64,000 bases of DNA from Massilia varians (GTDB taxonomy: Bacteria; Pseudomonadota; Gammaproteobacteria; Burkholderiales; Burkholderiaceae_D), in assembly GCF_027923905.1 (NCBI RefSeq), contig NZ_AP026966.1, forward strand, positions 986,001 through 1,050,000, in the 5' to 3' direction. Position numbers and translations under genes: made by a program. Each line of letters begins with the position of its first letter. Positions within the stretch are counted from its first letter, which is position 1. Shown here piece after piece: positions 1 through 8,257 of this stretch. The notes below the pieces were generated by a model. That model was not told the DNA's origin, did no database searches, and saw only the letters and a program-made list of their open reading frames with translations.

Positions 1-2
1 CC

Positions 3-89
3 TCGGGCCGCGCCCGCATGGTGCTGGAAGCGGCCATGGAAAGGCTGGCGCTGGCGGAAGGGCTGCCCATGCCGGGCAAGCCGGCCTGA
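3..89 (+). CDS. C-terminal end of an unrecognised protein (partial)
   Basis: An open frame enters from the left edge and stops at a TGA at 87-89. It gives about 28 residues ending in GLPMPGKPA. The Ala/Leu/Glu-rich composition and third-position GC fit a real coding end, but too little remains to name a family. The next gene starts 31 bases downstream on the same strand. Confidence 0.4.
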   Translation, partial: SGRARMVLEAAMERLALAEGLPMPGKPA

Positions 90-120
90 ACCTGCGGCGC
101 ACGCTTCACAGGAGCCCAGC

Positions 121-330
121 ATGGCAGACACGTTCAAAGCCGGCGACAAAGTGCAATGGCAATCGTCGCAGGGCACGGTGTACGGCACCGTCAAGAAGAA
201 ACTGACATCCCCCACCGAGATCAAGGGCCACCACGTGGCCGCCTCGCGCGAACATCCCGAATACCTGGTCGTCAGCGACAAGACCGGCGCCGAGGCGGCG
301 CACAAGGCGGACGCGCTCAAGAAGGCTTGA
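121..330 (+). CDS. DUF2945 / hypervirulence-associated TUDOR-domain protein
   Basis: A 69-residue protein that matches the small DUF2945 (HVA1 TUDOR) family by eye: a basic SH3-like barrel with a V-x-W motif near residue 12 (DKVQW), then GTVYGTVKKKLT, and a Lys-rich C-terminus. The family is usually 60-75 residues, so this looks full length. The molecular role is not established; the fold suggests nucleic-acid or protein binding. An AGGAG-like ribosome site (CAGGAGCC) precedes the ATG. Its 3' end overlaps the convergent DUF1059 gene by 14 bases. Confidence 0.8.
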   Translation: MADTFKAGDKVQWQSSQGTVYGTVKKKLTSPTEIKGHHVAASREHPEYLVVSDKTGAEAAHKADALKKA

Positions 331-562
331 CGCCGCGTCCCCGTTCAGCCCGGCCGCTCATGGGAAGCTGTTCGGGCGGCGTGCCGTCCTTGAACAACTG
401 GCGCAGTTGCTGGCGCAGCTCGGGCGTATCGTCGTGGCGGTGCACCGACACCGCGTGCTGTACCGCGGCCTGCAGCAGCTCGTCCTCGCTGTCGGCCGAG
501 ATGGCGACCGAGCAATGCATGTCGCTCGGGAATTCCCGGCAATCGATGAATTTGCGTGTCAT
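317..562 (-). CDS. DUF1059 family small protein
   Basis: An 81-residue protein of the DUF1059 type: it opens MTRKFIDCREFPSD, has a central SEDELLQAAVQHAVSVH helix and ends in a short tail. The ATG at 562 was chosen over the upstream ATG at 592 because an AGGAG box lies just before it and the family starts at this point. Members are small cytoplasmic proteins of unknown role. It lies just downstream of the broken FAD oxidoreductase on the same strand and may share its transcript. Confidence 0.75.
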   Translation of the reverse strand: MTRKFIDCREFPSDMHCSVAISADSEDELLQAAVQHAVSVHRHDDTPELRQQLRQLFKDGTPPEQLPMSGRAERGRGVKPS

Positions 563-592
563 GATCGACTCCTGTGATGGAATGGAGCGCAT

Positions 593-1991
593 TCAGGCGG
601 CAGCGCTCGCGGCCGGACGGATATTCTGGTTGGCGCGGAACACATTGTCGGGATCGTACTTGCGCTTGATCTCGGCCAGCCGCTGGTAGTTGGCGCCGTA
701 GGCATCGGGGGTGCGCTCGGTTTCGTCCTGCGGCATGAAATTCACGTAGACGCCCCCGTGTGCGTATGGCGCGGCATCCCTGAAGAAATCGCGGGCCCAG
801 GCAATGCAGCGCGCGTCGTCGGCCGGATCGTCCCAGCGGGTGTGCACGTTCATCACGTACAAGGCGTCGCGGTGTGGATAGGCCATGGCCTGTGACGGCG
901 GCGCCGATGCCTGCGCGCCCAGCAATCCGAGGAAGATCTCGCACTGCGGCGTCGGCAGCATGCCGGCATAGCGCATGACGACGTCGATGGCCTCGTCGCT
1001 CAGCCGGGCGAAATTATGCGATTTCCAGTAATTGCGCGCACCCGGCGTCAGCAAGGGGTCGAAGATCTGCTGCCAGGCAGTGTAGGGCATGGGGCCGACG
1101 TGCATGCCCAGCGGCTCACCCAGCTTGCCGATGCGCGCGATCGCCGCATCCACCGATGCGCCGCGCGACGGCGAGAACACCGGCAGCACCAGCACGTCCT
1201 GGCATGCGCCCCGGTCGGCAGGAAGGGCAGCGGAGGCGCCTTGCGCAGCACCGCCCACACCGTCATGTCGGCGGGCATGGCGTCGACGGCATCGCGGTAC
1301 TGCATCACGACCGTCCTGGCCTGGGCGACGGAAACACGATCAGCCCGGCCGTGATCTCCGGCCCCACCGGGTGCAGCCGGAAGTCGAAGCGCGTGACCAC
1401 GCCGAAGTTGCCGCAGCCGCCGCGGATGGCCCAGAACAGGTCGGGATGGTCGGTCTCGCTCACGTGCAGGCGCTGGGCGTCGGCCGTGACCATCTCGGCC
1501 GACAGCAGGTTGTCGGCTGCCAGGCCCAGCGTGCGGCTGAGCCAGCCGAAGCCCCCGCCCAGCGTCAGCCCGGCCACCCCGGTGGTGGAATTGATTCCCA
1601 GGGGTGTGGCCAGCCCGTAGGACTGGGCTTCGTGGTCGAAGTCGCGCAGGCTGGCCCCGCCTTCCTCCCAGGCGCGGCGCTGCCCGGCGTCGACCTGGAC
1701 CGAGCGCATGCCGGACAGATCGATCACCAGTCCGTCCTCGCACAAGGCGCTGCCTGCGATATTGTGGTCGCCGCCGCGCACGGCGAGGGGAAGCCTGTGC
1801 TTGCGCGCGTAGGCCAGCGCGGCGCATACGTCGGCCGACCCGGCGCAGCGCACGATGATGGCCGGATGCCGGTCGATCATCGCGTTCCAGACCGTGCGGG
1901 CGGCATCGTAGCCGGCGTCGCCCGCCTGCAGGATGTCTCCTCGAATCGCACCCTTCAGCTCGTTGAATTGCCCATTCGTCAGCGTATTCAT
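593..1991 (-). pseudogene. FAD-binding (BBE-type) oxidoreductase, two frameshifts
   Basis: The reading runs through three frames. The N-terminal part (1991 to about 1330) has the PCMH FAD-binding domain, with GGDHNIAGSAL for the 8-alpha-linked flavin His and TLGGGFGWLSR. A middle stretch (about 1330-1205) reads AQARTVVMQYRDAVDAMP. The C-terminal part (about 1205-593) ends in the berberine-bridge segment YDPDNVFRANQNI. Each junction is explained by one missing base: a TTC codon reduced to TC near 1328 and a GGC reduced to GC near 1203. Joined, the product would be about 465 residues, normal for the family. The start at 1991 has a GGGAG site. It is either a true pseudogene or contains two sequencing errors. 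Confidence 0.8.
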
Positions 1992-2073
1992 CGCATCTCC
2001 CGGACGCTTGGTTGAAATCCCTCCATTCATGATAGGAAGGCGGGGCGGGCCGAGGCAAGCAGAGCAGGCCAGC

Positions 2074-2913
2074 TTATGTGCGCGGGCGCAGGATCACCAG
2101 CGCAATGCCGCCGACGATCGCGATCGATGCGGCCAGCAGCCGCAGCGTGAGCGGCTCGTCGAGGAAGGCAACGCCGCCCAGGGCGGCAATCACGGGAACG
2201 CTCAATTGCACGGCCGCCGCGCTGGTCGACTTCAGGAAGGGCAGCGCCGTGTACCAGATGGCATAGCCGACGCCCGAGGTGAGCGCGCCGGACAGGACGG
2301 CATACCCGCTTCCGGCCGGATCGAACGAGGCATCGCGCAGCAGCAGCAGGCTCAGCACCAGCGCCATCGGCACGGCGCGCACGAAATTTCCGGCAGTGAC
2401 CTGGAGGGCGTCGCCGGCGCCCTTGCCGCGCACCGAATAGATGCCCCAGGCCACGCCGGCGCCCAGCATGAGCGAGGCGCTCGGCAACGGGGGCGCGGAC
2501 CAGCCGGGCAGCAGCAGGCCGACCAGGCCCCCTCCCGCAAGCAGCAAGCCGGCCAGTTGCGCCGGACGCAGGCGCTCGCCCGACCAGATCCCGACGGCGA
2601 TCATGGTCGTTTGCACGGCGCCGAACAGGATCAGCGCGCCGGCCGCGGCCGGCAGGTGGAGGTAAGCGAAGGAAAAGCCGGCTGCGTAGGCGAACAGGGC
2701 CAGCGCGGACAGGAAACTGCCTTGTCCGCTCCGGCCGCCACCGCGCAGCCTCACCAGGATCCACAGCACGAGCGCGCCCGACAGCAGGCGCAGGCTCGTG
2801 AAGCTGGCGGCATCGATATACGAGCGGGACAGGGCGGCCCGGCACAGCAGGGAGTTGCCCGCGAACGCGGCCAGTGCCAGTACCGTCAGGACGACGACGC
2901 GCGCATGCGACAT
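2074..2913 (-). CDS. EamA/DMT-family transporter
   Basis: A 279-residue, very hydrophobic protein with about ten predicted membrane spans arranged as two EamA repeats, opening MSHARVVVLTVLALAAFAGNS. It belongs to the drug/metabolite transporter superfamily of inner-membrane exporters (compare RhtA, YdcZ and PecM types). The substrate cannot be read from the sequence. The length is typical. It is convergent with nothing nearby and divergent from the TelA cluster, with about 135 bases between the starts. Confidence 0.85.
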   Translation of the reverse strand: MSHARVVVLTVLALAAFAGNSLLCRAALSRSYIDAASFTSLRLLSGALVLWILVRLRGGGRSGQGSFLSALALFAYAAGFSFAYLHLPAAAGALILFGAVQTTMIAVGIWSGERLRPAQLAGLLLAGGGLVGLLLPGWSAPPLPSASLMLGAGVAWGIYSVRGKGAGDALQVTAGNFVRAVPMALVLSLLLLRDASFDPAGSGYAVLSGALTSGVGYAIWYTALPFLKSTSAAAVQLSVPVIAALGGVAFLDEPLTLRLLAASIAIVGGIALVILRPRT

Positions 2914-3049
2914 GGAGGGACTCCTGCTGTGGAGTGGTTATACTGACCCAAGGCGGGTAGACAAGCAAGGCATGTAGCGCCGGCGCTGGCCCAGCCGGAT
3001 TGTCCAGTGGTAAGCTATTCACGTTGTCACTTCCACCTGAAGGAATCCC

Positions 3050-4165
3050 ATGAAACCGTTGTTCTCCTCCGACGACGAAGCGAACGCATCCGCCGTGCCC
3101 GCAACGCCCGCGTTTCCGCCCTTGCTGGATCCTTCCTCGACGGCGAACACGCTGCCGGCGGCGCGTCCCGAGGCGGGCGCGGCCCCGATCGTCCGTGTCG
3201 ACGTCTCCGGGATCGACGACAAGGCCATCGAGGCACTGGGCGGTTCCACCGGCGCCGGCGTGGCGAAGGTGTCGGCCAAGCTGCTCGGCACCGTCCGCGC
3301 ATCGGACGCGGACGTGTTCGGCACGCAGCTGAACGAGCTGATCGCCACCTCCAAGGGCCTGGACCCGGCCAAGCTGCGTTCCGGCGGCCTGGTGTCGCGC
3401 CTGACGAACATGTTCGGCTCGGTCAAGGAAAAGATGCTGTCGCAGTACCAGGTGGTCGAGTCGCGCATGGACACCCTGGTCACGGAAATGACGCGGCATG
3501 CCAACGTGCACCGGGCGCGCATCCAGGATTTCGACGAGATGTACAAGGGCCTGGAAACCTACTACCAGGGCCTGGACGCCGACGTGAAGAAGGGCGAGGA
3601 ATGGGCGTCGCGGCTGCGCCAGGCGGTCGCGCAGCAGGCCGCGCCGGCCAACGCCTTCGAGGCGCAGCAGGCTACCGAGCTCAAGCGTCGTCTGGAACGC
3701 CTCGAAAAGCGCATCGACGACCTGAAGCGCGCCATGCTGATGGCCACGCAGATGGTGCCGCAGATCCGCCTGTCGCAGGACAATGCCCGCGCCTTGACCG
3801 ACACCTTCACGGACATCGTCAACGTGTCGATTCCGGCCTGGCGCAACGTGTTCTCGCTTTACCTGCTGCAACTGGAAGCCAAGCAGAGCGCGGCGGTCGC
3901 CAACGCCGCCTACGACGCCACCGACGCCGCCTTCCGCGCCCAGGCCGACATGCTGCTGGAAAATACCGAGACCGTGGCGCGCGCCAAGCAGCGCTCCCTG
4001 GTCAGCCTGGAAACCGCCCAGCACGTCCAGACCCAGCTGGTGAGCGCCTTCGACAAGCTCGAGCAGATCTCGAAGGAAGGCCAGCAGCGCCGCCAGGCCG
4101 AGCTGCCGAAACTGCAGGAGCTGGAGCGCGAGCTGATTGCGCGCTTTTCGCCCGGCGGCGCTTGA
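3050..4165 (+). CDS. TelA family toxic-anion resistance protein
   Basis: A 371-residue protein with a proline/alanine-rich N-terminal tail (residues 1-45) followed by the TelA domain. The domain is largely alpha-helical, with a coiled-coil stretch around residues 205-235 (ELKRRLERLEKRIDDLK). TelA proteins are cytoplasmic or membrane-associated and accompany tellurite-resistance genes; their biochemical role is unresolved. An AAGGAA ribosome site lies before the ATG. It is the first of three co-directional genes with TerD and an unknown protein, so it probably forms a small ter-like operon. Confidence 0.87.
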   Translation: MKPLFSSDDEANASAVPATPAFPPLLDPSSTANTLPAARPEAGAAPIVRVDVSGIDDKAIEALGGSTGAGVAKVSAKLLGTVRASDADVFGTQLNELIATSKGLDPAKLRSGGLVSRLTNMFGSVKEKMLSQYQVVESRMDTLVTEMTRHANVHRARIQDFDEMYKGLETYYQGLDADVKKGEEWASRLRQAVAQQAAPANAFEAQQATELKRRLERLEKRIDDLKRAMLMATQMVPQIRLSQDNARALTDTFTDIVNVSIPAWRNVFSLYLLQLEAKQSAAVANAAYDATDAAFRAQADMLLENTETVARAKQRSLVSLETAQHVQTQLVSAFDKLEQISKEGQQRRQAELPKLQELERELIARFSPGGA

Positions 4166-4200
4166 ATCCCATCTTCATCCCATCAGGAAAAGGAAAGCCC

Positions 4201-4788
4201 ATGTCGACGACGCTCCACACTGGCCATCGCATCAACCTCGAAAAGACCGCGCCGGGCTTGAAGCGCGTGCGCATCGGCCTCGGATGGAAGGTCAACGCGG
4301 TCGAGGGCCAGCCATTCGACCTCGACTCGTCGGTATTCCTGTGCAGGCGGGATGCGAGCGACCATCCGGTCATGATCAGTAACGCCCATTTCGTGTACTA
4401 CAACCACACCATCTCCCCGGACGGCGCCGTCGTGCACTCGGGCGACAACCGGACCGGCGACAAGGATGGCGACGACGAAGTCATCACCGTCGACCTGGCC
4501 AAGGTCGAGGCGGAAGTGGTGGAGATGCCGATCGTGGTGACCATCCACGATGCCGACGTGCGCAAGCAGACCTTCGGCATGGTCACGCACGCCTACGTCA
4601 AGGTGTACAACGACGAGACCGGCGAGACGATCGCGGAATACGACCTGGACGAAGACTACGCGGACAAGACCGCGCTGCAGTTCGGCTCGCTGTACCGCAA
4701 GGATGGCGAATGGCGCTTCCAGGCCGTCGGCGCCGGCTTCAAGCTGAATCTGGCGACCTTCATCCGCAAGCTCGGCGGCACCGTCTGA
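4201..4788 (+). CDS. TerD family protein
   Basis: A 195-residue TerD-domain protein, a single domain of the usual length. The conserved core is present: GLGWK around residues 26-30, FDLDSSVFL around 39-47, and an acidic calcium-binding loop around residues 82-93 (DNRTGDKDGDDE). TerD proteins bind Ca2+ and belong to tellurite and stress (ter) systems thought to act at the inner membrane. The ATG at 4201 follows AAAGGAAAG. It starts 35 bases after telA ends and is followed by a palindrome and the third gene. Confidence 0.9.
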   Translation: MSTTLHTGHRINLEKTAPGLKRVRIGLGWKVNAVEGQPFDLDSSVFLCRRDASDHPVMISNAHFVYYNHTISPDGAVVHSGDNRTGDKDGDDEVITVDLAKVEAEVVEMPIVVTIHDADVRKQTFGMVTHAYVKVYNDETGETIAEYDLDEDYADKTALQFGSLYRKDGEWRFQAVGAGFKLNLATFIRKLGGTV

Positions 4789-4803
4789 GGAGCACGTGCT
4801 CCT
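4788..4803. promoter_or_regulatory. 16-bp perfect palindrome between terD and the next gene
   Basis: AGGAGCACGTGCTCCT reads the same on both strands. It begins at the last base of the terD stop codon and ends 19 bases before the next ATG. It could be an operator or a compact RNA hairpin that adjusts expression of the third gene. No function is known. Confidence 0.45.
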
Positions 4804-4822
4804 GCTCGATGCCGGGTAGCCG

Positions 4823-5722
4823 ATGACCCAGCACACGCCCAAGGCATTCGACTTCGGCGCGGAGCCCGAGCTCCCCGCCGAGCCGGCCGGCGCTGCCTTG
4901 GCGCCGCAGGCCTTCGACTTCGGCGATGCCGAGCAAGCCGCCGCGGCGCCTGCCGGCGACAGTGTGCCGAGGGCGCTGTCCTTCGACGAGCTTCCCGCCG
5001 CGCCACCTTCCGCCGTGCCCTCGAAAGCCGCGGCCAGGGTCTTGTTCGAGAGCGAGGATCATCCGGCGGTGCGCGATGCGCTGGCGATCGCGCAGCGCGA
5101 CCATCCGGCATTGTTCGAGCCGGACGGGCAGCGCCTGGCGGCGCTGTTTCGGCGCCTGCTGCCGATAAGGCTTTCGGTGGTCGCGGAGTGGGCCGAGCGG
5201 CCGCTCATGGAACAGGCCGCGCTGCTGCAGCCGATCACCGAGCTGGTCCTGGCTTTCACCCGGATGGCGGTGCCGGCGCTGCTCGAATCGGCGCTGGAGA
5301 GCACCAGGACGCCGGCCGGCGTGTTCGACAAGCTGTTCCGCCGCCCGGCGCCGCCCGCCCAGTTCAAGCCGGCGCTGGCGTCGAGCCGTGCGCAGCTGCT
5401 GCAGCTCATCGCGGACAGCGATGCCGCCATGCGCGAGCTGGAAGCGTCGGCGGCCAACCTGGCCCTGCACGCGGCTGCGCTCGCCGTCGCGTCGACCCTC
5501 GCCGGCGGCGCGCTGGACGCGACCCTGTCGGATGCCCTCATCCAGCGCCGCACCCTGATCCAGCAGGCGGTGCGCCAGGCCGAGCTGTCGATCCTGCAGA
5601 TGGGGCAGGTGCGCCAGCAGGCCGCCGAGCTGGTCGGCCAGGTGTCGTCCTTCCTGACGGTGACCCTGCCGGCGCTGGAGATGGCGCAGGCGCAGGGCGG
5701 CACCGGGAAAAGCAGCGGCTAG
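4823..5722 (+). CDS. Unrecognised third gene of the TelA-TerD cluster
   Basis: A 299-residue protein that I do not recognise. Residues 1-70 are low-complexity (Ala, Pro, Glu) and carry three spaced copies of a short motif: KAFDFG near 7, QAFDFG near 29 and RALSFD near 50. Residues 70-290 are predicted to be helical, and the C-terminal part (VRQAELSILQMGQVRQQ) resembles the helical end of TelA proteins. The ATG at 4823 is the first start after an in-frame stop. The position after telA and terD suggests it is a partner of that system. The repeated motif could be a docking site, but that is inference. Confidence 0.75.
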   Translation: MTQHTPKAFDFGAEPELPAEPAGAALAPQAFDFGDAEQAAAAPAGDSVPRALSFDELPAAPPSAVPSKAAARVLFESEDHPAVRDALAIAQRDHPALFEPDGQRLAALFRRLLPIRLSVVAEWAERPLMEQAALLQPITELVLAFTRMAVPALLESALESTRTPAGVFDKLFRRPAPPAQFKPALASSRAQLLQLIADSDAAMRELEASAANLALHAAALAVASTLAGGALDATLSDALIQRRTLIQQAVRQAELSILQMGQVRQQAAELVGQVSSFLTVTLPALEMAQAQGGTGKSSG

Positions 5723-5830
5723 TAAATAATACGGTGGTGCCCGGGACACGGCGCGCCTGCCAGTCGTGTGGCCGGTCGTGGCGAAGCGGCGCTATCATCG
5801 TCGGTAAATACTGATGAGTTTGCGGAGAGA

Positions 5831-7273
5831 ATGGTGAAGCCGTCCAAGACCTGTATTACACCGCTCGCCCTGGCGCTGGCCTGCTGCGCCGTGTTGCCGG
5901 TCCGGGCGCAGCAGACCGGCACCCTCGATTATGGCGAGGCGTGGCGCCGGATGCAGGTGCGTTCGGGCGCGGTGCGCGGCGCCGAGCTCGACTATCAAGC
6001 CAGGCAATTGCAGGCCGAGGCGCTGCGCCGCATCGACGGGCCCGACCTGCGCCTGAACGGATTCGCCGGGCGTCTCTCGACCTCGCTGAATATCGATACC
6101 GGCCGCCTGGCGCAATCCCTGGAGCCGGCCCTGCAACCGGTGCTCGAGGTGCTGCCGCCGCTGCCCGGGCTGGCCTTGCCGGAACTGCCCGCCAGCCTCG
6201 AGGCCGAGCGCACGTTCACGGTCCGCTCGCTGGGGCTGGCCTCGGTCTGGCCCTTGTACACCGGCGGACGCCTGGATGCGCTCAAGGAGGTGGCCGCCGG
6301 GCGCGCCGCCGAGGCCGGCGCGGGTCTGCAGACGGCGCAGGACGAGGCGGCGCTGTTGCTGGCGCAGCGCTATTTTGGCGTGCAGCTGGCGCGCCATGCC
6401 GCTCGGCTGCGCACTGCGGCGCTGGCGGTGGCGCGCGAACACCAGGAGATGGCGCGCAAGCTCGAGCGCACCGGACTGATCGCGCGCGTCGAACGCCTCA
6501 AGGCCGACGTCGCCGTCGACAAGTCCGCGCGCGAGGCGGCCAAGGCCGCCAGCGACGCGGAGGTCGCCGAGCTGGCCCTGCGCCGCTTGCTGGGCGAGGA
6601 GCAGGCGGTCGAGCCCGCAACGCCGCTGTTCGTGCACGAGCAGCCGGTCGGCTCGCTGGCCTCGTTCGTGGAAGCCGCCATGCACGCGAATGCCGCCTGG
6701 AAGCAGATCGACAGCAAGCGCGCCCAGGCGGCCGCCAATCTCAAGCTGCAGGGCAAGGCCTTCAGCCCGACCCTGGTCGGCATCGCCAACTACAACCTGA
6801 ACCGCGGCGGGGCCGCGCGCGCCAACTGGCTGGTGGGGGTGGCGCTGAGCATGCCGCTGGTCGACCGGGTCGACCGCGCGCGCCTGACGGCCGCCGCACG
6901 GCTCGAACAACAGCGCGTCGAAGCAGCCGCGGAACAGGCTGGACGCGACATCCCGACCCTGGCCGAAACCCAGTGGCGCGCCATGGAAGATGCGCGCCAG
7001 CATTACCTGGCCATGGCCTCGGCGATCGAGCTGGCGCGAGAAAGCCTGCGGCTGGCGCAGGTATCGTTCCGCAACGGTCAGGCGACCACGGCCGACGTGG
7101 ACGACGCTTCCCTGAACCTGACCAAGGCCGGGATCGAGCGGACCCAGGCCGCCCACGATTATGTGCTGGCGCTGGCGCGCCTGCTCGCCACCACCGGCCG
7201 GCCCGAGCGCCTGGTCGAGCATGCGCGCTCCGCACCCCACCAGCTCGATCCCGCGAAGGAGTCCACCCGATGA
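5831..7273 (+). CDS. TolC family outer-membrane efflux protein
   Basis: A 480-residue protein with a signal peptide (residues 1-26, cleaved near PVRA-QQ) and the two repeated OEP helical regions of TolC proteins, including the long coiled segments around residues 165-260 and 380-470. It would form the trimeric outer-membrane channel of an exporter. The ATG at 5831 was chosen because it directly follows GGAGAG and begins a clean signal peptide; upstream codons lack one. The stop overlaps the start of the HlyD gene (ATGA), so the two are translationally coupled. Confidence 0.88.
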   Translation: MVKPSKTCITPLALALACCAVLPVRAQQTGTLDYGEAWRRMQVRSGAVRGAELDYQARQLQAEALRRIDGPDLRLNGFAGRLSTSLNIDTGRLAQSLEPALQPVLEVLPPLPGLALPELPASLEAERTFTVRSLGLASVWPLYTGGRLDALKEVAAGRAAEAGAGLQTAQDEAALLLAQRYFGVQLARHAARLRTAALAVAREHQEMARKLERTGLIARVERLKADVAVDKSAREAAKAASDAEVAELALRRLLGEEQAVEPATPLFVHEQPVGSLASFVEAAMHANAAWKQIDSKRAQAAANLKLQGKAFSPTLVGIANYNLNRGGAARANWLVGVALSMPLVDRVDRARLTAAARLEQQRVEAAAEQAGRDIPTLAETQWRAMEDARQHYLAMASAIELARESLRLAQVSFRNGQATTADVDDASLNLTKAGIERTQAAHDYVLALARLLATTGRPERLVEHARSAPHQLDPAKESTR

Positions 7274-8250
7274 GCGAGACAAGCCGCAAAAAACGCGTGC
7301 CGGCCGTACTGGCCGGCGTGCTGGTCCTGGCCCTGCTGGCCTGGGGCCTGGTACGCGCCTTCCAGCCGGTGCCCGAAGTGCTGCAAGGGCAGATTGAAGC
7401 GCAAGAAGTGAACGTGTCGTCCAAGGTGCCCGGGCGCGTCGGCCGGGTGCACGTGCAACTGGGGCAGGCGGTGAGCCGTGGCCAGCTGCTGTTCGAGCTG
7501 GACAGTCCCGAAGTGCGCGCCAAGCTCGATCAGGCGCAGGCGGCGCGCGACGCCGCCGCCGCCGTGGCGCGCAAGGCGCAGGCGGGCGCACGGCCCGAGG
7601 AGGTCGTCGCCGCGCGCGCCAACTGGGAGCGCGCCGAGGCCGGTGCGCGGCTGGCCGAGCTGACCGACAGGCGGGTGGCGGCCATGGTGGCCGAAGGCGT
7701 GCTGGCGCGCCAGAAAGGTGACGACGCCCGCGCCCAGGCGCGCTCGGCGCGCGAGCTGGCGACCGCCGCGCGCGCCCAGTACGAGCTGGCGCGCCAGGGC
7801 GCGCGGCCCGAGGACAAGCAGGCGGCGCAGGCCCAGGCGCGCCAGGTGGACGGGGTGGTGGCGGAAGCCGATGCGGCCCTGGCCGAGACGCGCATCCTGG
7901 CACCAAGCGCCGGCGAGGTGAGCAAGCTGGCGATCCAGGCCGGCGAACTGGCGCCGCAGGGCTTTCCGGTGGTGACCCTGGTCAACCTCGACGACGTCTG
8001 GGCCGTGCTGGCGGTGCGCGAGGACATGTTCAAGCCCTTCGCCAAGGGAAGCGTGCACCGGGGCTATGTGCCGGCGCTGAAAGCGCGTACCGATTTCAAG
8101 GTCGAGACCGTATCGGCCTTGCCGGCCTTCGCCACCTGGCGCGCCGCGCGTCCCGGCGGCACCGACCTGCGCACCTTCGAGCTGCGGCTGCGGCCCATGG
8201 CGCCGCTGCCGGGCCTGCGTCCGGGAATGACGGTGGTGTTCGAGCGCTGA
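7270..8250 (+). CDS. HlyD family periplasmic adaptor
   Basis: A 326-residue membrane-fusion protein with one N-terminal membrane span (about 11-29), a biotinyl-lipoyl-like half (VNVSSKVPGRVGRVHVQ), a long Ala/Arg/Gln-rich coiled-coil hairpin (about 75-200) and a beta-barrel half beginning near ILAPSAGEV. It would link inner-membrane permeases to the TolC channel. It starts within the tolC stop (ATGA) and is followed after 7 bases by two ABC-2 permeases. The domain order resembles E. coli YhiI/YbhG adaptors. Confidence 0.88.
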   Translation: MSETSRKKRVPAVLAGVLVLALLAWGLVRAFQPVPEVLQGQIEAQEVNVSSKVPGRVGRVHVQLGQAVSRGQLLFELDSPEVRAKLDQAQAARDAAAAVARKAQAGARPEEVVAARANWERAEAGARLAELTDRRVAAMVAEGVLARQKGDDARAQARSARELATAARAQYELARQGARPEDKQAAQAQARQVDGVVAEADAALAETRILAPSAGEVSKLAIQAGELAPQGFPVVTLVNLDDVWAVLAVREDMFKPFAKGSVHRGYVPALKARTDFKVETVSALPAFATWRAARPGGTDLRTFELRLRPMAPLPGLRPGMTVVFER

Positions 8251-8257
8251 ACCGCCC

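Noticed and set aside
2027..4024. A 665-codon minus-strand frame opposite the EamA gene and TelA
   Set aside because: It crosses two real genes, has no ribosome site and lacks any recognisable domain; it is a GC-rich antisense shadow.
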